Assembly (NCBI GenBank): GCA_036245805.1
Contig: BTRK01000005.1
Coordinates: 26,765,469 to 26,829,468, forward strand
DNA from: Pristionchus mayeri
Taxonomy: Eukaryota > Nematoda > Chromadorea > Rhabditida > Neodiplogasteridae
DNA length: 64,000 nucleotides
Direction: 5' to 3'
Numbering within the stretch: position 1 is the stretch's first letter; every line of letters starts with the position of its first letter. The notes below the pieces were generated by a model that worked only from the letters and a program-made list of their open reading frames with translations, did not search any database and was not told the DNA's origin. Shown here piece after piece: positions 58,546 through 64,000 of this stretch. The translations under genes were made by a program, and so were the position numbers.

Positions 58546-61500
58546 CTAGTCAGTCTCTTCATTTTCTATATACTTGCCCTCCCTTCTCAATCGCTCAATC
58601 TCCATGACCTCTTCTATCAATCCCTCCTCCCCCAGTAGATCTTTGCACAGTCTATCCATCACTCCCATTGCTCCGCCCACTCTCATCGTTCCCTCCTCCC
58701 ATCCATTCAGTCTATTTATGGACCGCATCTGAAAGGATATTTATTAGCAAGTTCCTACGCACTTATCGATCACAAACAGTTCTAATGATTACAGTCACAG
58801 TAACCCGTAGTGAGAAGTGGTGCATGAGGTGATAGATGTAATGACATTCATGCTAATCCATTCAAGAGAGAGCAGAGATGGGGAGAGTGGGGAGGGAGAT
58901 GCAGATGCAAGCAATCGAGTGAGATACACCACACAACACCACTCCACCATCCATCCGTCCCCTACCTCTTTTACACTATCGATGAGAGTGGCAAGATCGG
59001 ATTGATCCTCCTCCTTATTTGTGGAGTGAGAAACGCCTTCCTCTGCCTCATCTGCCTTCTCAGCCTACAATCCCCTCTTTATTTAACTACTAGCCTGGTT
59101 GCGCTCCTTCCGTACTACCGGATAGGGTTGGCTAAACGATTGCGGAATTGCGGGCCCGCGATACGAGGTCAAGCTATTGCGGTCCGCAAAGCCCATTTCT
59201 ATTACCGGACGAGGTTTTGTAATTACTCCTGGAGGAAACTTGTTTGCACGCATCCTCCCCCTCCCCTCCCGACCGAATTCGCAATCAGAAGGGACACGAA
59301 GAATCGGGGTTTTATATATAGGTATATATATGATTTGGTCATCAAAAAGAAAAAAAAACGACTGAACTACAACACGATTGAATCATAAATGTCTTACTTA
59401 TCAAACAAAAAAGCAAACTACTTACAATTCTGGGATTGGTCTCCATTTGCCCTGAAGAGATCCTCTGCAACCTATGCGAATTAGTACCACCTTCGATAAT
59501 CATTTTGTATATCGATTACTAATATGAGTATTTATAGTAACGGCGTGGAAGAAGTAGATAAAATCATACGATTGTACGGCTGACTTCAGCTCCGACTGAT
59601 GAACGACCGCCTCCATTATCCTTACCTTCAACATATACATCTATGCATATACATTTTCTTCCTATTTATGAACATGAGCATTTTATTACGACAATTAAGG
59701 ACAAAATTGTTCTCCCCACCGTGCTTTCCGCCGTTGCCTGCATTTCCCTTGTTTCCGGACTTCCCCTTGTTCGCCTTTCCTTGCCTCTTGCATCCATCTG
59801 ACTCACTGTTCACAGATACCTGCACATACTTCATGGAATGATATTAACATTCAGCGTTCATTAAGACAAATAAGGTATGTTCTCACTGAAGAGATGACTC
59901 CTCCTTTCAATGCGACATTGACATCGACACTCGCTTCCACCACTCTTCCATTCCCACTCGAGTTCCCATTCAGTCGTGAAGGCAGCTGAGTCAATCCGAG
60001 GAACTCATAGATTGCAGCTGAAGAAAAAATCAATATCGGGCAGTAATGTAATCATTTCCAAATGAAAACTGGAAGTTCATGTCTCCACGTAATGCTTATT
60101 TGGAACTGACCCCTTTCTGCTTCCTTCGGGATGGCGTCATCGTCGTCACTGTCCGACAGTGCCTCGAGAGCACTCATCACGTAATCCAGCTGAAATTAAC
60201 GCCTCCCTCCAACATTCAGCACGCGTTTATCACACATTAGCACACAAAAAAGTCAGCTTAAAAAAAGAAGAGTGATAACTAGAGCACCCGATGATGTCCC
60301 GTCAATCTAGGCGTTTCAATCTTCTTGAGTGGCCAATCCACCACGTGTAGCAGTTCCTCCAATCTTGCTCCTCCCAATTTCTCTTTATTTTTGAAAGCTT
60401 CTTGGGCAGCCTCCTCAAATTAAAGAACATTATTACAGGAGAAGCATTAATTCTTCTCATTGACCAATTAACTCACCTCAGAGTTGATAATGTACACCTT
60501 CTCAAATCCATTGGTAGTGCACCATTCATCACATTTCTCTTGATCTACTGGATTCATATCCTCTTCTTTATGCATAACGAATGCCTTAGACTGAAAAAAA
60601 TTACATTATCCCCACCATATACATTATATCGAATGTTTTAACCTGAATCTGTAGATCCAGCGCATCCAATTTGTGAATATAAAATTCGTTGAGAAGTTGA
60701 TCAGATCCGTTTTCAATTCTGAATTGATCTTGCTCTCTACAGCAGAAAGTCAATAACAAGTCGATTTTCCAATTTCATGTGATTTGGAGTTCTCAAGGGT
60801 GCTGATGAAGATAGGCATAGTCATTTTGCACATGGGTCTTCCGTTGGCTCCAGATGACGTCGCGTCGAATTCACATTTTCATGAATTCCACGGTTCTATG
60901 AAGCGCCAAAATTAACCCAACAAGTTTTCCGGAGTAGAATTGTATGACGAACACGCCTGTATACTTCATTTTTACTAATTTTGTAATTAAAAAATTAAAA
61001 ATGGAACTTTTCTCTAAGTGAACCCCGAGCTTAGCAAATATACCAATAGAAACGCCGCATAGAGGATTCCAAATCTATAATTTTGTCCAATTGCGACATC
61101 CAAATTTTTAGAAAACCTATAAACAGTGCTCAGTTTTTGCTTGAATTGACTCATTCTCTCCCCTTGCCCCCGACACTCTCTCACCACACAACGAGAGAGG
61201 CAGGGGAGGGGGGACTGCCAGAGGGAGAATTGTGATATGGTGAGAGAGAGTCGGGGTCAAGGGGAGAGAATGAGTCAATTCAAGCAAAAACTGAACACTA
61301 TTTTTAGGTTTTCTTAAAATTTGGATGTCAAAATTGGACAAAATTGTAGATTTGGAATCCTCTCTATGCGGCGCTCCTATCGATATATTTGCTCAGCTCG
61401 GGATTCAGTTAGAGAAAAGTCCCATTTTTAATTTTTTAATTACAAAATTAGTAAAAATGAAGTATACAGGCGTGTTCGTCATACAATTCTACCCCGGAAA

Positions 61501-62154
61501 ACTTGGGCTTATTTTGGCGCTTCATAGAACCGTGGAATTCATGAAAATGTGCATCCGACGCAACGTCATCTGGAGCCAACGGAAGACCCATGCGCAAAAT
61601 GACTATGCCTATCTTCATCAGCATCCTTGAGAACCCAAATCGCATGAAATTGGAAAATCGATTTTTTTTTTTTTGCTGTGCCAAAATATTCCGGATCTGC
61701 TCGACTTTTGGGCATATTTGTCTAGATGAATGTTCAACTCTGTCAGACAGCATTCCGCATAAATTAAAATAATAGTCAGTTGCTTACACTGCGAAAAGAG
61801 CTCCGGCGAAAATTTGGTCGACATTTACCGTCCTTGACTTCCAACTATTGTACTGAGCAAGAGTTGGGAATGTCATCACCGAAACAGAGCTCGAATAGTA
61901 TCTACAACGGGGTACATAAACCCAAGTTGATTGGAAATTGCCAACTTCGTTTGAAGATTGAATTGGTATTCTTTACTGTCTCTGCCGACCACCTTAGCCA
62001 CTATCTTGGCCATCTGAAGGAAGCAATTCTAAGGAACACATCCGCATATACTCACCGCAGCTGCATTTCCTCCGATTATAAATACAAGCTGGTTCAACTG
62101 ATTCGAAACGCCATCATTCTTCGTTTCATCGATCCTTTCAGAACGAACCGACAT
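58546..62154 (-). CDS. AAGAB: AAGAB/p34-like adaptor-assembly protein
   Basis: Candidate homologue of alpha/gamma-adaptin-binding protein p34, a cytosolic chaperone for AP1/AP2 adaptor assembly. Exons on the - strand: 62056-62154, 61946-62013, 61829-61901, 61706-61788, 60643-60736, 60477-60590, 60288-60413, 60111-60189, 59887-60017, 59720-59819, 59426-59451, 58966-59064 and 58546-58728; all phases agree, giving 424 aa. The N-terminal part looks like a small-GTPase-like fold: QLVFIIGGNAAAMAKIVAKV, then QTKYYSSSVSVMTF (compare DNKYYSADINLCV in human p34), then LTIILIYAECCLTELNIHLD. EKCDEWCTTNGFEKVYI matches the QEWCIKHGFELVEL region of p34. An acidic SDSDDDDAIPKEAE stretch and a charged C-terminal helix (LATLIDSVKEMRSINRLNGW ... 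GEEGLIEEVMEIERL) follow. The C-terminal half is only loosely similar. Intron 4 is filled by a foldback. The family call is moderate; the gene model is strong. Confidence 0.65.
60741..61719. mobile_element. Foldback element forming most of AAGAB-like intron 4
   Basis: Arms pair around a centre near 61213: GATTTTCCAATTTCATG at 60763 mirrored at 61643-61661, GGTGCTGATGAAGATAGGC at 60800, and CAAGGGGAGAGAATGAGTCAATT mirrored by AATTGACTCATTCTC. The block CTTCCGTTGGCTCCAGATGACG is shared with the element at 5185. The intron is 60737-61705, so almost no host intron remains and the element ends seem to overlap both splice sites. Confidence 0.8.
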
Positions 62155-62428
62155 TTAATTTTCTGAATTATAAAGCAACATAAATGAATAAAACGGAACC
62201 ACTAGACGATTATGCAAAGCAATCATTCGATTTCATTTTTTAAGAACTATGTGAAAATTAGTTGAGTTGAACAAAAGCGCCTTCTTTCAGAATTAATTAA
62301 TAGTTATCAATATAAATCATGGATATGTGACCAGATGAGAAACGATCTTTGGATATTCAAACAATTTTATCGGCACAACAGTCGGAAACAACTTGTTGAA
62401 GGAAGTAACCGATAATAACAAGGACTGC
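62155..62428. other. Short spacer between rpl-10a and the AAGAB-like gene
   Basis: 274 bp on a shared strand, AT-rich, with a candidate acceptor ATAATTCAG (- strand, ending about 62163) eight bases before the ATG. Length and layout fit an operon intercistronic region, but no sequence proof is possible. A near-identical copy sits at 49060-49332. Confidence 0.5.
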
Positions 62429-63366
62429 TTAGTACAGACGCTGAGGCTTGCCCATCGTCGACTTGACGGTGAGCGAGCGAACGTTCTGCCAGTTCTTCTT
62501 GAGCAGAGAGATGAGGAAATTGATGGCGAGAGAGCAATTGGCGACCAGCTCCTCCTGAGACATCTCAACGTGTCCGACGGCGACCGAGAGGCACAGCACC
62601 TGAAGAAGTCAATATAGAAATAAATATACAGGTGTATTTAGAGCAGTAGTTTCCTCACCTTCTTCATCTGGAACTTGATGGTGGCCTTGATTTCGTCAAC
62701 CTTTGCGGTCAGAGACTCGGCGTGGGAGACGACGGAAGGGAACTTGCCGGCCTTGTTGAGACCGGGACCGAGGATACGGGGAATCTGCTTGATGAGCGAC
62801 TCGGAAGCGAGGAATGCGTCGTAGCTCTTCGCCAGCTTCTTGATCAACTTCTTCTGCTTGTTCAGCTTCTTGAGGTCATCGGCGTTCATGCAGGGGAGGC
62901 TGCTCGCGTTAGCCTCGTCGCAGTGCTGCTGATCTCCGAGCACGCACACCTTCATGTGAGGCTTGGGGATGTTCTTCAGTCTGAATAATAACAATGAAGG
63001 TAATTAACATCTCCATATTTAAAGTTGTCCTTAATATATGCAAAGCCTCACTTTTTTCAAATATCAGCAAACATCAAGGTCGGTATTAAATACCTTCCCA
63101 AATTATAAAAACCCTGGGTAAGGGCTCGCCGTACTGCTATCGCAGATTCCGGCTTCCCGCAGTAGAGCGTGATAACACGACTACCTGGGCATTCCGAATC
63201 ACCTGACGGATCCGCTGAAACGCTTGTCCTTCTGGGGATCGTAGTTCTTCAGACCGATCTGGAGCTCGACGGTCTCACGGAACTTGCGCTTCTTCTCCTG
63301 AGATCCCTTGAGGATCTCAGCGACGGTCTCATTCAAGAACTCGCGAGAGATCTTGCTGGAAGACAT
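62429..63366 (-). CDS. RPL10A: 60S ribosomal protein uL1 (RPL10A)
   Basis: Cytosolic large-subunit protein of the L1 stalk, which helps E-site tRNA leave the ribosome. Exons on the - strand: 63203-63366, 62659-62980 and 62429-62599, in phase, giving 218 aa, the normal size. Start [19 protein letters not shown], then [20 protein letters not shown], the L1 signature region [39 protein letters not shown], and the conserved end [11 protein letters not shown]. No breaks. An acceptor-like TTTCCAG on the - strand ends at about 63375, eight bases before the ATG, as in trans-spliced ribosomal protein genes of nematodes. The AAGAB-like gene follows after 274 bp. Confidence 0.97.
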
Positions 63367-63374
63367 GGTTACCC

Positions 63375-63384
63375 CTGGAAATAA
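63375..63384 (-). promoter_or_regulatory. Splice-acceptor-like site before the RPL10A start
   Basis: TTATTTCCAG on the - strand, with the AG eight bases before the ATG at 63366. Best read as a spliced-leader (SL1-type) acceptor; a leader intron is the alternative. Confidence 0.45.
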
Positions 63385-64000
63385 GATTTAAGGAAAAATA
63401 TGAAAGAAACGCAAGAAACAGCGGAAGGTTGCAAATTGTTCGACATTTTTCGAGTTACCTACCAAAAACAATAGAATAAATGAGAGAACAAATGCGAAAA
63501 CGATTGGAAAATAACGCAAAAGGAAAAAGAGGCCTAAAATTGCATGACTACGGTACCCTGAATACCCTGAATCAATTCTACGCGAGACATTTACGACTCG
63601 AAATGGCTGAGTTTAGTTCGTGGTACCTTTTGTATTTCTTTCCGTATTGAATTTATATGTATATGTGTATGCTATTTCTTTGCGAAATCAAGTGGAACAA
63701 TAATGGAAACGGAGCGTGATTTAATATTTAACGGTTAAAAGCGGCGAATGGATGACAATTCAATTAGAATAGTTATCTTGCAGTTTACTAAAAATTTCTG
63801 CTCTAGGAAATAAACGACTGTGGCTATAGATAGATTGTTAATATTCGATGCAGGAATATTGAAGTTCATACAGTTTCGGGTCACGAAATTCGGGTGCAGT
63901 AAATTTTGAAATTATGTGATTTTCGGTTGGAAATGCTATTTATATCGGACGACATTGGTGGCTACTCAAATATCAAATGTGACATATAGATATATTCGAT
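63385..64000. other. RPL10A upstream region
   Basis: AT-rich, with no coding signal. It should hold the RPL10A promoter. TACGGTACCC occurs near 63549. Confidence 0.45.

Noticed and set aside
61780..62166. A 128-codon open frame, whose last 70 codons recur almost unchanged at 49321-49539, looking like a conserved unknown protein
   Set aside because: It is the antisense of exons 1 and 2 of the AAGAB-like gene and of their duplicated copy. Its repetition comes from the duplication, not from selection on this frame.
1..64000. CRISPR arrays, bacterial operators, riboswitches, rRNA
   Set aside because: The tandem repeats seen are microsatellites or palindromic mobile elements; the DNA is eukaryotic nuclear and no rRNA segment was recognised.

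Overview
The window looks like nuclear DNA of a rhabditid or diplogastrid nematode. It holds a nematode-specific Srg serpentine receptor. It also holds a PET + six-LIM protein of the LIM-9/Limpet type, a zyxin, many 42-65 bp introns, and start codons lying just after 3' splice-like sites, as expected with spliced-leader trans-splicing. No species can be named from this. All gene models were built by hand: exon ends come from GT/AG sites and every junction was checked for phase.

Layout. (1) 0.57-2.02 kb, + strand: a compact nine-exon srg chemoreceptor gene. (2) 14.12-2.52 kb, - strand, tail to tail with srg: a 632-aa zyxin-like gene with 18 exons. One intron holds a mariner (11.45-12.69 kb). 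Another is almost completely filled by a 6-kb nest of foldback elements (5.19-11.25 kb). (3) 14.1-26.0 kb: no protein gene recognised. It has purine-rich simple sequence, a (CT)n tract, one tRNA-Thr(AGT), and a repeat cluster (a 1.66-kb foldback, then a second foldback invaded by an hAT-type MITE and a Tc1/mariner-like remnant). (4) 39.30-26.03 kb, - strand: the PET + six-LIM gene (about 561 aa), with probable further 5' exons up to 47.6 kb for a longer isoform. Its introns carry two more foldbacks. (5) 48.3-49.7 kb: a small foldback, an ACCTTT tandem repeat, and an inverted, internally deleted copy of the rpl-10a 3' end plus the start and end of the AAGAB-like gene. (6) 56.00-50.30 kb, - strand: a 151-aa ZNRF-type RING E3 ligase, with a foldback and a mariner-type MITE in its introns. 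(7) 62.15-58.55 kb, - strand: a 424-aa gene resembling AAGAB/p34. (8) 63.37-62.43 kb, - strand: ribosomal protein uL1/RPL10A, 274 bp upstream of the AAGAB-like gene, so the two could form an operon.

Function. Zyxin and the PET-LIM protein are both LIM scaffolds of actin attachment sites and muscle. The ZNRF protein is a membrane-anchored ubiquitin ligase, and the AAGAB-like protein would act in adaptor-complex assembly. No pathway joins the loci. What unites the window is repeat biology: several foldback elements with related ends and a shared internal block sit in introns, and in two genes they make up nearly the whole intron. The intronic sense strand is strongly pyrimidine-rich, and a TACGGTA motif recurs, often exactly at 5' splice sites.
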